Positions 35,564 to 43,984 of a stretch of DNA of 64,000 bases are shown here, piece by piece (position 1 is the stretch's first letter; each line of letters starts with the position of its first letter). A model generated the notes under the pieces. It searched no databases and had not been told where the DNA came from. It worked only from the letters and a program-made list of their open reading frames with translations. The stretch covers positions 124,001 through 188,000 of the forward strand of contig NZ_FNSN01000004.1 of the NCBI RefSeq assembly GCF_900105345.1, in the 5' to 3' direction. Made by a program: the position numbers and the translations under genes. The stretch is from Arthrobacter woluwensis (GTDB lineage: Bacteria; Actinomycetota; Actinomycetes; Actinomycetales; Micrococcaceae).

Positions 35564-36967
35564 TCAGCGCTGTGCTGCGCGACGGCGGCTGATGACCAGC
35601 GCGGCGCCGACGGCGACCAGGACCAGGGCGATGCCGGTGACGGTCAGCAGGAGCTGACCCTCGGCGCCGGTGAACGGCAGGGTCACGGCGGGCTGCTGCG
35701 TGTTGGCGATCTTCAGCACGACCGGGGCGGTGTCACCGTTGGCCTTGACCGTGACCTGGGTCCACGGATCCTGGGGCAGGGTATAACCGGCCGGAGCCTG
35801 GGTCTCCTTGACCCAGTAGGTCTTGCTGGTGACGTCGTTGTTGCCGACCCAGAGGCTGATGGAGGCCTTGCCGTTGGCGTCGGTCACGAGGGTGCCCACG
35901 GGCTGAGCGGCGTCCTTGGCGGTGTAGATCTCGAAGTGAGCGCCGGAGAGGGTCTTGCTCTCGTCCTGCTGGGCGTACTTGAGGATCTGCAGCGGGCCCC
36001 AGTTGGTGCTCGGCTTGTTGGTGTCGACCTTGGAGCCGTTGGTGTTCACGGTCGCGGTGTTGGTGATGACGCCGTTGTCGCCCAGGGAGGTGACCTTGGT
36101 GGTCACCTTGGCGACGACCGTCTGGCCCGAGGAGAGCTTGGCCACGCCGGCCGGGGTGAAGGTGATGGTGACGAGGCCGTTGGACTCGGTGACGGTGTAA
36201 TCGGTGCCGGAGGTGAAGCCGTCCACGGTGGCGGAGGTGTAGCTCAGGCGGGAGTCCAGCTGGTCGGTGATGACGAAGGACTTGTAGGTGTCACCGGCGG
36301 CCAGGGCCGGCACCGGGGCGTTGATGGTCCAGGTGACCTGGGAGCCCAGGACCGGAGCGACCGGATCGGCCACCTCCTTGGTGGGGGTGGTGGTGTTGAT
36401 CTTGTTCTTCGGGTACACGTGCACGTCGTAGAGCCAGTTGCCGTTGCTCTGCGGCAGGGGCAGCGTCACCAGGAACGGCTGGGCCGGGGAGATGACGTTG
36501 TTGGTGCCCGGGTCGGTTTCGGTGACCAGGTACACGGCCTGCGGCAGGGACTGGGTCACGGAGCCGTCGGCGCCGGTGGTCACGCTGACCGGGGTGCCGA
36601 ACGCGTAGCCGTTGGCCGCCGTCACGTCGGAGGCCTTGACGCCCTGCAGGAGGTCCCAGCCGGCCTGCGTGTGCAGGTCCAGAGCCTGGCCGTTCTTCGA
36701 GGTCACCGGGGTGATCTTGAAGGTCACGCCGGCCAGCGCGTTGCCGAGCTGCGAGGTGTCGGTCTTCTGGGTGCCGTCACCGGCCGCGCCGGGCGTGCCG
36801 TCGTACTTGTGGATCGTCAGCGACGTCGGCGTGGACTCGTTGATGTTGCCTGCGGAGGGCGCCGGGGTGTCCGCCTGGGCTGCGGCGGCGCCGCCGACCA
36901 GTGCGAGCGCTACGGCGCCGGCCAGTGCGGCGAAGCGCCGTCCCAGACCAAACGTGGAGTGGCCCAT
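35564..36967 (-). CDS. LPXTG major pilin, SpaH/EbpB-like
   Basis: 467 residues from ATG 36967 (aaagga SD). Signal peptide 1-32 (QADTPAP start of the mature chain). Pilin motif YPKN at 185-188 (Lys 187 is the polymerisation nucleophile), Ig-like CnaB domains, E-box YWVKETQAPAGY (Glu 388), and sorting signal LPFTG (430-434), helix and RRRAAQR. These are the elements of a sortase-polymerised shaft subunit. It lies between the adhesin and sortase genes. Confidence 0.95.
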   Translation of the reverse strand: MGHSTFGLGRRFAALAGAVALALVGGAAAAQADTPAPSAGNINESTPTSLTIHKYDGTPGAAGDGTQKTDTSQLGNALAGVTFKITPVTSKNGQALDLHTQAGWDLLQGVKASDVTAANGYAFGTPVSVTTGADGSVTQSLPQAVYLVTETDPGTNNVISPAQPFLVTLPLPQSNGNWLYDVHVYPKNKINTTTPTKEVADPVAPVLGSQVTWTINAPVPALAAGDTYKSFVITDQLDSRLSYTSATVDGFTSGTDYTVTESNGLVTITFTPAGVAKLSSGQTVVAKVTTKVTSLGDNGVITNTATVNTNGSKVDTNKPSTNWGPLQILKYAQQDESKTLSGAHFEIYTAKDAAQPVGTLVTDANGKASISLWVGNNDVTSKTYWVKETQAPAGYTLPQDPWTQVTVKANGDTAPVVLKIANTQQPAVTLPFTGAEGQLLLTVTGIALVLVAVGAALVISRRRAAQR

Positions 36968-37044
36968 GGTGTTGTTTTCCTTTCGGAGGTCACCGGCGTC
37001 GTTCGCCGGAGATGCGGGGATGGTGTGTCGTCTGTGGTGGAAGA

Positions 37045-39399
37045 TCATGACTTGGCTGCCCGGCGACGGTGCAGGACGCCGGCGGTGACGCCGGCTCCCA
37101 GCAGCACGGCGAGCCCACCGAGGGTGAAGAGGTCCGATCCGGTGCCGCCGGTGAGCGGCAGCGTCACGGCCGCGCGCTGCACGTTCTTGAACGCCGTCGT
37201 GAACGCGAAGTCCTTGCGATCAGAGGTGAGCGTGAAGCGGTGCGGAGTCGTGTCCAGGACATAGCCGGCCGGCGCGGACTTCTCCACGAGCGTGTAGTCG
37301 CCCATGTCGAGTCCGGCCAGGTTGAACGCGCCTGCGGCCGGGTCCTTGTCGGCGCCGGTGCAGGACGCCGCGGAGGCGGCGACGCAGTCGGTGATCTCCT
37401 GAGTGGCGCCGCCCGGACCGGTCAGGGTCCAGACGGAACCGGCGAGGGCGCGACCGGACTCATCGGCCTTCTTCCAGGTCACGGATCCGGCTTGGTCCTG
37501 GTTGGTGATGGTGCAGGTGACATTCGCGCCGGCCGCGACGGAGACCGTCTTGCCGTCGGCCGCGAGCGTGCCGCCCTGGCAGGTGATGCCGGCCTGCGTG
37601 TAGCCCGCCAGGAGGTCCTCGGAGATGACGTAGGAGCCGGTGGCCACGTAGCGCTTCTGGCCGGTGTTGTAGCTCAGCACGTTCTGGCCCTGGGTCGCCT
37701 TGAGGTGACCGTTCCAGTCGGTCGCACTGCGGGTTCCGCCGTGCGTGTTCTGGACGTTCTTGATCACGGTCAGGGTCTGGCAGGTGACGGTGTTGGTCAC
37801 CTGGTAGACGTTCTCGGTGCCGGGGAGCTTCACGGTGGTGGGCTGCCCGATGGCCTGGGTGCCGTTGACACCCGGTCCGGAGATGGTGGCGGAGCTGAGG
37901 GTGCAGCCGGGGAACGCGTTCGGGTCGATGACCGTGGTCTCGCCGATGCCGACACTCTGGCCGATCGTGAAGCCGGTGCGGCGCTGGCCCCAGGTCACGG
38001 AACCGGTGCCGGTGCCGACGGGGGTGAGCGACGGCGTCGCGGAGATCCCGGCGGGCTGCTGGCCGTCGGCGTAGCTCTTGCCGTCCACGACCCAGGTCTT
38101 GTTGACCGTCACCGCGGCGGAGCGCGGCGAATTGACGATCCGGCACAGGATCTCCTGCCCGGTGACCGGGATGGTGACGGAGCCGGACGTGCCGGTGCCG
38201 GAGACCGCGGGGGTCATGGGCTGGCCGTCGACGGTGCACTGGTAGCTGCTGGTGTAGCCGGAGAGGTTCGTGCCGCCGGCGCCGGTCTCGGAGAAGTTCA
38301 CGGTGGTGCCGCGGACGGCGGGCAGCGGGCCCACCCGCTGGGACTGGACGCCCGTGGCCGTGCCCGCGGTGGTGGCGGTGCCCAGGGTGGTGGAACCCTG
38401 GGTCAGGCTCAGGGCGAACTGGTCGGTGTCATTCACCCGCCCCTGCACGTCCTTCTCCAGCGTGATGGTCGCCGGGGAGGAGCAGGAGGCGAGGTCGGTG
38501 CCGGAGTAACCGGAGGTGGACGACGCCACGACCGTGGCGTTGGTCCAGTTCGGCATGTCGTAGGAGGTGACCGTGTTGCCGGTGCCGAGGTAGGCCTTGC
38601 CGGAGGCGTCGAAGGCCACGCCGTTCACGTTCGCGTTCGTGGTGAAGGAGTTCGACGTCGACGACGGGATGGTGCCGCCCGTGCCGGCCGCAAGGTTGGC
38701 CGCGGTCACGGAGAAGACCGTGGTGGTGCTGCCGACGCCGCGCACCACGAAAAGGTTGCCCGCGGCGTCGAACGCCATGTCACCGTTGGAGGCGGAAGCC
38801 GCGTTGGTGGAGGTGTCCAGCGTGCCCATGAAGGTGAAGCGGGGCGAGCTGCCCGGGTTGTACCGCCAGAGGTAGTACTGGGCGCCGTTGCTGGAGAAGC
38901 CGCCGAAGTAGTAGGAACCCGTCTTGAGGTCCACGGCGCCGGCCACGAGCTGGCCGTTGTAGCCGTCCAGCGCCGTGTTGTAGGCGTCGCCCGTGTTGCT
39001 CCAGGCGAGGCTGACCGGGTCGAAGGAGAACATGGTGGCCGTTCGGCCACCGTTCGTGCGCTCGTAGGCCAGGACGGGGGAACCGCCCGTGCCGATGCCG
39101 AGGCCGTTGAAGCTGGAGACGCCACTGGCCCGGGAGCCGATCGAGGTCACCGTGCCGGCGGTGACCTGCTGGAGCTGGCCGTTCGCCGAGACGCCGTACA
39201 CGACCCCGGCGGTGCACTGGATGACTGAAGCGTTGGGTGCTGCGGGCACGGAACGTGGCACCGGGGTGGCGAGAGCCTGCGCGGGCGCAGCCCCTCCCAC
39301 CACGGCGCCGGCGATCAGCGCACACAGCAGTGCGACGTGCACGATCAGTGGACGTCTTCTCCCAGCTGGTGGGTTTCCAGGCCGAAACGGCACGAACAT
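37045..39399 (-). CDS. LPXTG pilus adhesin/tip or minor pilin
   Basis: 784 residues from ATG 39399 (aaggagag SD). Signal peptide about 1-43. Residues 55-300 form a repeat-rich beta region (GVYGVSANGQLQQV-like, NGDMAFDAAGNLFVV, NGVAFDASGKAYLG) suggestive of a beta-propeller rather than the vWA head of many tip pilins. Residues 310-680 have Ig-like modules with paired Cys, then a SpaA/CnaB domain with YTLVEKSAPAGY. Sorting signal LPLTG at 747-751, helix, HRRRAAKS. No YPKN motif is seen, so it caps or decorates the fibre. It is followed 77 nt later by the major pilin gene. Confidence 0.9.
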   Translation of the reverse strand: MFVPFRPGNPPAGRRRPLIVHVALLCALIAGAVVGGAAPAQALATPVPRSVPAAPNASVIQCTAGVVYGVSANGQLQQVTAGTVTSIGSRASGVSSFNGLGIGTGGSPVLAYERTNGGRTATMFSFDPVSLAWSNTGDAYNTALDGYNGQLVAGAVDLKTGSYYFGGFSSNGAQYYLWRYNPGSSPRFTFMGTLDTSTNAASASNGDMAFDAAGNLFVVRGVGSTTTVFSVTAANLAAGTGGTIPSSTSNSFTTNANVNGVAFDASGKAYLGTGNTVTSYDMPNWTNATVVASSTSGYSGTDLASCSSPATITLEKDVQGRVNDTDQFALSLTQGSTTLGTATTAGTATGVQSQRVGPLPAVRGTTVNFSETGAGGTNLSGYTSSYQCTVDGQPMTPAVSGTGTSGSVTIPVTGQEILCRIVNSPRSAAVTVNKTWVVDGKSYADGQQPAGISATPSLTPVGTGTGSVTWGQRRTGFTIGQSVGIGETTVIDPNAFPGCTLSSATISGPGVNGTQAIGQPTTVKLPGTENVYQVTNTVTCQTLTVIKNVQNTHGGTRSATDWNGHLKATQGQNVLSYNTGQKRYVATGSYVISEDLLAGYTQAGITCQGGTLAADGKTVSVAAGANVTCTITNQDQAGSVTWKKADESGRALAGSVWTLTGPGGATQEITDCVAASAASCTGADKDPAAGAFNLAGLDMGDYTLVEKSAPAGYVLDTTPHRFTLTSDRKDFAFTTAFKNVQRAAVTLPLTGGTGSDLFTLGGLAVLLGAGVTAGVLHRRRAAKS

Positions 39400-39689
39400 C
39401 AGACTCTCCTTAGGGCGGGTACAGCGTCGGGCGACGGGGGCATCACGGATTCCGGCCGGGTTTCCAGCTGGGTTTCCGGCGCGGCTTCAGCCAGGAAGAT
39501 CTCCTCGGTCGGAGGCTCCCGGTGGCACGTGCAGCGGCAGACCAGGCAGGCTTCATGCATCCCGTCCCGGCAGTCGAAGGTCATGTACTTCGGCAGCCCG
39601 TCTCCGGCACCCGCTCGATCAGAGCCCGGATGCGGAGCACGGCGTCCCGGTGAGGAGACGCGGCGCAATGCACGCACGATCCAGTTCAC
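39399..39689 (-). CDS. small Cys-rich protein translationally coupled to the adhesin
   Basis: 96 residues from GTG 39689 (agagggaagg SD). The TGA stop shares one base with the adhesin start (TGATG), so reinitiation is likely. The central motif CRDGMHEACLVCRCTCH has five Cys and two His within 17 residues, suggesting metal or disulfide binding. No signal peptide or membrane helix. Family not recognised; if real it is the first gene of the pilus operon. Confidence 0.5.
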   Translation of the reverse strand: MNWIVRALRRVSSPGRRAPHPGSDRAGAGDGLPKYMTFDCRDGMHEACLVCRCTCHREPPTEEIFLAEAAPETQLETRPESVMPPSPDAVPALRRV

Positions 39690-40292
39690 GTCCGTCCTTC
39701 CCTCTGGCTTCAGTGCTCTACCGAGCCGAGGGCGGCCGCCCCTTATCGCCTGTTCATAGGTCCTAGTGCGCGATCTGATGCATTCGTGACGAGAAAAAGT
39801 CGAATTTCACTCAGAATTTTTTTTGTTGTGCAAGTCACATAAAAGAAGGGCGTCCATTTAGAGGGACAGATCACACCTCCATCAGGTGCTTTGAAGGGCG
39901 CGATAGGGCCGGAAGCCCGGCGAAACAGCGCGTGGCCGGCACCTCGCGTGCTGACCATCCGCCCGCAGTGGAGGACTCCGCACGCAGGGCTCAGGAAGAA
40001 GTGCGGGTGCCGGCTATGCCGCACAGGCGGCGATCTTAGGGAACGCCGGCACCCGCATCCCGGACACCGAGCCGTATCAGCTCAGCGCACGGAAGTCCCG
40101 GTCCAGGAGCAGAACGAGACCTGCATCGGGGGCCACGACCAGACCGTGACCCCCGACATGTATGAAGAGCACCGCGACGGTGAATCGTGACGCGACCGCC
40201 GTCATCGGACGAAACATCGTGGTCGCCCGGGGTGGAACCGGCCGGCTCAGACTCCTAGGAGCCACCGATCCGGACTCAGGCGGCGAACAGAG
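39690..40292. other. 603-bp intergenic region upstream of the pilus operon
   Basis: No convincing gene. The stretch 39781-39850 is AT-rich for this genome (runs of A and T8 at 39817-39824) and probably contains the minus-strand pilus promoter. A perfect 13-bp inverted repeat (tgcgggtgccggc 40002-40014, gccggcacccgca 40045-40057) with a 30-nt loop lies mid-gap and may be a terminator or structured leader. Short frames on both strands lack SD and codon bias. Confidence 0.5.
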
Positions 40293-41912
40293 TCAGAAGA
40301 TGATCGGGCACTGCAGCCAGGGGAACAGCAAACACGGAGTTGTCGTCGGTTCCGGGGTGGGCGTCACCGTCGGCGTGACAGTCCCGGTCGGGGTCGGAGT
40401 GCCCGTCGGGGTCGGGGTCGCCGTGTCGGTCGGGGTCGCGGTCTGGGTCGGCGTCGAGGTCTCCGTCGGGGTGGGCGTCGCCGTCGTCGGAGTGGCGGTC
40501 CCCGTCGGCGTCGGGTTGACCGTGCGCGTCGGGGTCGGTGTCGACTCCGTGGTCGGTCCGGAGGTCTCGGTCGGCGTGGCGGAGCTGCTCGGCGTCGCGC
40601 TCTTGCTCGGCGCCGGCGAGGCCGTGCCCGGCGTCGAGGGCGCCGGAGTGGGCGTGAGCGCGGGAGGAGCCGGGAGCAGCGGGGCGATCAGCTGCGGCAG
40701 GTCCGACGGGCTGGGCGCGGGATTCTGGGCCGGGACGTCAGGCTGCGCGGCAGCGGGCTGCGCCGCCGGTCTCTTCGCGACCGGAGGCTTCGCAGAGGTC
40801 TGCGACGACGGCGCCTGCGCCGCGTTCGGCGCGGCGGCCTGGCTCTGCGGAGCGGACTGCTGCGTCGCCGGAGACTGCCAGGCGGCCAGGACCGACGGCG
40901 CCATCACCAGACCGACGGCGACGACCGCGATGCCCGCGACCGCCGCGGCGATACCGAGCGCACCCGCTCCTGCTGCGGCGCCACCGGCGGCACCGCCACC
41001 GGCAGCTCCGCCGCTCGCGCCGGCCCCGCCCCCGGCGGCTCCCCCGCCGGCGCCCGCAGCCGCGGCGCCGCTGAGCACCCCGGTGCCCAGGCCACCGGTG
41101 GTGCCGGCGAGCGACCCGAGGACGGCGGTCTGGCCCGCGGAGGTGAGCCACCAGGCGGCGGGTCCCACGCCGATGACCAGCGGCAGGAGCACGGCCTTGA
41201 TGGTGGCGCGCACATCACCGAGCTCCACCATGATGGCGGTGCACTTCGCACACGTCTCCAGGTGGTCGCGCACCTTGCGTTCGGCGCCGCGGGGCAGGCT
41301 GCCCCGGACGTAGCCGCCCAGCTTGTCGCGGTACGGCTTGCACTCCTCCGGAACGTCGCCCGTCACGTGGGCCTGGAGGTACTCGCGGCGAAGCGCGTCC
41401 CGGGCACGGACGCCCAGGGCGGAGACGGCGTTGGGGGCCAGGCCCATGATCGGCGCGACCGCGGCGGGCTTCTGGCCCTCGACGTCGAGGTACCAGATGA
41501 CCTCCTGCCAGCGCTCGGGGAGCGCCCGGAACGCGGTGGCCGCCGCCTGGCTCTCGAACTCCATCAGCGTGGGGTCGTCTGGGGTCTCCAGGCGGTCCAG
41601 CTGCTGCTCATCGGCCGTGGGGATGGCCCGTCCGGCGCTGCGGTTGCGGGCATAGGCGGTCCGGCGCACCACCTGGAGGAGGTAGGCGCGGAAGAAGGTG
41701 TCCGGGCCGTCGCCCGACCGCAGCTTGTCCAGCACGGCGTGGAAGGAATCGGCGACGACGTCTTCGGCGTCGGCGTAGTTGTCGACGGCCTGGCGGGCAA
41801 TGGAGAGTGCCAGGGGGGCGTGACGTTCATAGAGCACGCCGAAGGCTTCTTGGTCCCCTTCGCGGACCCGGAGACACAGATCCCCGTCACTCATCTGGGT
41901 GTCGTCTGACAC
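40293..41912 (-). CDS. ECF sigma factor fused to zinc-finger anti-sigma-like domain, membrane segments and Thr/Pro-rich tail
   Basis: 539 residues from GTG 41912, preceded by ggaggggg; upstream in-frame ATG (42032) is unsupported. Region 2 covers about 10-90 (DAEDVVADSFHAVLDKL, VVRRTAYARNR), region 4 about 125-180 (LPERWQEVIWYLDVEGQ, ALGVRARDAL). Then comes a zinc-binding anti-sigma pattern C191 with H217-x3-C221-x2-C224, a helix at about 238-258, a Gly/Ala-rich stretch, a second helix at about 315-340, and about 190 residues of Pro/Ala then TPT/TPTP repeats ending CLLFPWLQCPIIF. This unites sigma and anti-sigma on one chain tethered at the membrane. The side of the membrane facing the tail depends on helix count and is uncertain. 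Confidence 0.88.
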   Translation of the reverse strand: MSDDTQMSDGDLCLRVREGDQEAFGVLYERHAPLALSIARQAVDNYADAEDVVADSFHAVLDKLRSGDGPDTFFRAYLLQVVRRTAYARNRSAGRAIPTADEQQLDRLETPDDPTLMEFESQAAATAFRALPERWQEVIWYLDVEGQKPAAVAPIMGLAPNAVSALGVRARDALRREYLQAHVTGDVPEECKPYRDKLGGYVRGSLPRGAERKVRDHLETCAKCTAIMVELGDVRATIKAVLLPLVIGVGPAAWWLTSAGQTAVLGSLAGTTGGLGTGVLSGAAAAGAGGGAAGGGAGASGGAAGGGAAGGAAAGAGALGIAAAVAGIAVVAVGLVMAPSVLAAWQSPATQQSAPQSQAAAPNAAQAPSSQTSAKPPVAKRPAAQPAAAQPDVPAQNPAPSPSDLPQLIAPLLPAPPALTPTPAPSTPGTASPAPSKSATPSSSATPTETSGPTTESTPTPTRTVNPTPTGTATPTTATPTPTETSTPTQTATPTDTATPTPTGTPTPTGTVTPTVTPTPEPTTTPCLLFPWLQCPIIF

Positions 41913-42130
41913 GCCATACCCCCTCCGCTGCACCGCGTTCCCCTCCGAAACGCTCCCCGTAGAAGAGAAGTAGTCTTGGAGTGCAGATCGTGACGCCGGA
42001 TTCTCCGACTTTTTTAAATTATGACACTTCACACGAAAGCGGGAAGTAGCGTCACGATGTGCCAGCTGTGCACACTCAATTTTACGTTAGACATGCACGA
42101 TCAGCACTGGACGGGAAGGGGGGCGCCATC

Positions 42131-42892
42131 ATGCACCCGACGCCGGGTATGGAGAACCAGGACCACCTGTCCTGGCGCGAGTTGGTGGAGACGTGGCGCG
42201 CTGCCAGCCTCGGCGCCGGCTGGCGACATACCGGCGACTGGGACCTGGCTCCGGTGGAGTCGATCGCCCAGCAGCTGCTGACGGATGCACGGCTGTCCTC
42301 CGAATCCAGTGCCAGCCTGGGTGTCGCCCGGGCCTGGGCCGGCGTCGGCGCGCGCGAAGTCCTGCTGGACCTCAAGGCGCTCTACACGTCCATGGGCCAG
42401 GAGCTCGATCTGGATGCCACGGCCTGCGCCATCGATGCCTGGGCGGAGACCAGCCACGACACCGCGGAGCTCGGCTGCCTCGACGTCGCCACCGGCCTCT
42501 ACACGCCGTCCCACTTCCGGCACACCGTCGGAGAGATGCTGGCTGCGGATTCCGGGCCGGTGCTGGTGACCTCGTTCGCTCTGCGCCACAACTGCGCAGC
42601 CGCCCCTCTGAGCTGGACCGTGCTCGCCGAACTCGGTGATGCGGTGAGCCAGGCTCTCGGCCCGGGCTTCTGCGCAGCCCACATCGCCGGGACCGTGGCC
42701 GTCGCCGGACGCGACGACGAAGATTCCCTCCACCGCCTCCAGGAGTGCCGCACGGCCCTGGAAACCCTGCGGGACGGCGTCCTGATGCCGGTCGCCGTGA
42801 CCCAGGAGGAGGCCTCCCGGAGCGGCTTCGCAGGGGCTCCCGGAATTTCCCTGAAAAAGATCTCCGGCATCGCGTCACGATTCGAGGGCTGA
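42131..42892 (+). CDS. degenerate GGDEF-like protein
   Basis: 253 residues from ATG 42131 (ggaagggggg upstream). The N-terminal half is helical. At about 140 a DVATGLYTPSHFRHTV segment matches the DxLTGLxNR entry of GGDEF domains, and the following alternation of strands and helices fits, but no GGDEF or SD/DE catalytic residues appear. It is therefore probably non-enzymatic, perhaps a nucleotide or protein sensor. It is divergent from the sigma-fusion gene across 218 nt, which suggests functional linkage (inference). Confidence 0.65.
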   Translation: MHPTPGMENQDHLSWRELVETWRAASLGAGWRHTGDWDLAPVESIAQQLLTDARLSSESSASLGVARAWAGVGAREVLLDLKALYTSMGQELDLDATACAIDAWAETSHDTAELGCLDVATGLYTPSHFRHTVGEMLAADSGPVLVTSFALRHNCAAAPLSWTVLAELGDAVSQALGPGFCAAHIAGTVAVAGRDDEDSLHRLQECRTALETLRDGVLMPVAVTQEEASRSGFAGAPGISLKKISGIASRFEG

Positions 42893-42945
42893 CCCCACTC
42901 AGTAGTCGGGAGGTCCCGAGGCACGCCCCCCATCGTCTCGGGGCC

Positions 42946-42984
42946 GGGCGCCGTGGTTCACGCCACGGCGCCCTCCTCTTTTTC
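42946..42984 (+). terminator. Rho-independent terminator of the GGDEF-like gene
   Basis: Stem gggcgccgtgg / ccacggcgccc (11 bp, loop ttcacg) followed by tcctcttttt. Confidence 0.85.
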
Positions 42985-43087
42985 ATCGATCCCTGGTCGA
43001 TTCAACCTGCGCAGCCTGTCTCCGGCACGGGGAATGAGCAGCGGCGCAGCGTGGTTAGGTGGAGTGAGTTCTCGACCAGGAGGAACC

Positions 43088-43975
43088 ATGAACCCCTCAG
43101 CCCCGCAGTCATCCGCCGTCACGCCTCAGGCCGCCGCCGACCCGCAGGAAGCCCGCTGGCTCCGCTTCCGGGACAACCGCAACACCGCACTGGCCACGTC
43201 CCACGGCTGGCTCACCCTCACGTCGCTGCAGTGGCTTCCCGACACCCCGACCGCGCTGGACGGCGTCCCCGGGCTCTGGTGGACGGACGGGACCACCGCC
43301 TGGCTGCGCGCCACCGAGGAGGACGGTCTGCGGGCCGTGGCCGACGGCGGCACCGGCGCCGCGGACACGGACGGCGGGCGGCAAGGCGGCGTCGTCGGCA
43401 CCGTGAGCGCGCGGCTGAACGACGAAGAATCGCTCGACTGGGTGACCTTCGGAGGACCGGACGGCACGCAGGTCCTCGTGGAACTGGCGGTCCGGGGCGG
43501 GCGGTACGCGATCCGCACCCGTGACGACTCCTCCCCCGTCCTCACCGGGTTCCAGGGCGTCCCGGTGTTCGACTACCGCCCGGAACTCGTGGTCACCGCA
43601 CGGTTCGAACCGTACCCGGAACCGCGCGCCGTGCCGATCGCCACCGCGAATCCCCACGTGAACAGCGTGCATCACTCGGTGGGCGAGGTCGTTTTCACGC
43701 TGCCCGGCTCGGAGACGGAACACCGCCTTCAGGCCGAGGAGGAGCAGCTCGGCGCCCTCACCATCACCTTCCACGATGCGAGCAACGGCGACACCACGGA
43801 CGAGTGGCGCAAGGTCTCCACGGCCCGGCCGCGGCCGGACGGCACCGTCGTGATCGATTTCAACCGCGCCATCAACTACCCGAGCGCGTTCACCGACTTC
43901 GGCACCTGCCCTGCCCCGGTGCCCGGCAATGCGATCCCCTCGGCCGTGGAGGCCGGCGAACGGAAGGCGCGCTGA
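43088..43975 (+). CDS. DUF1684 family protein
   Basis: 295 residues from ATG 43088 (aggaggaacc). Characteristic blocks are WLTLTSLQWL near the N-terminus, PVFDYRPELVVTARFEPY centrally, and DFNRAINYPSAFTDFGTCPAPVPGN near the end, typical of DUF1684. It is cytoplasmic (no signal). Function unknown. The C-terminal Pro/Asn/Cys block is the strongest conserved feature in the family. Confidence 0.88.
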   Translation: MNPSAPQSSAVTPQAAADPQEARWLRFRDNRNTALATSHGWLTLTSLQWLPDTPTALDGVPGLWWTDGTTAWLRATEEDGLRAVADGGTGAADTDGGRQGGVVGTVSARLNDEESLDWVTFGGPDGTQVLVELAVRGGRYAIRTRDDSSPVLTGFQGVPVFDYRPELVVTARFEPYPEPRAVPIATANPHVNSVHHSVGEVVFTLPGSETEHRLQAEEEQLGALTITFHDASNGDTTDEWRKVSTARPRPDGTVVIDFNRAINYPSAFTDFGTCPAPVPGNAIPSAVEAGERKAR

Positions 43976-43984
43976 GCACCGCCC

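Noticed and set aside
39743-40265. Short frames on both strands in the pilus upstream gap
   Set aside because: They lack SD sequences and codon bias and overlap the AT-rich promoter zone and an inverted repeat.
40162-41313. Plus-strand frame rich in Val/Gly repeats antisense to the sigma fusion
   Set aside because: It is the mirror of the TPT-repeat and Gly/Ala-coding region; the minus-strand frame has sigma motifs and a strong SD.
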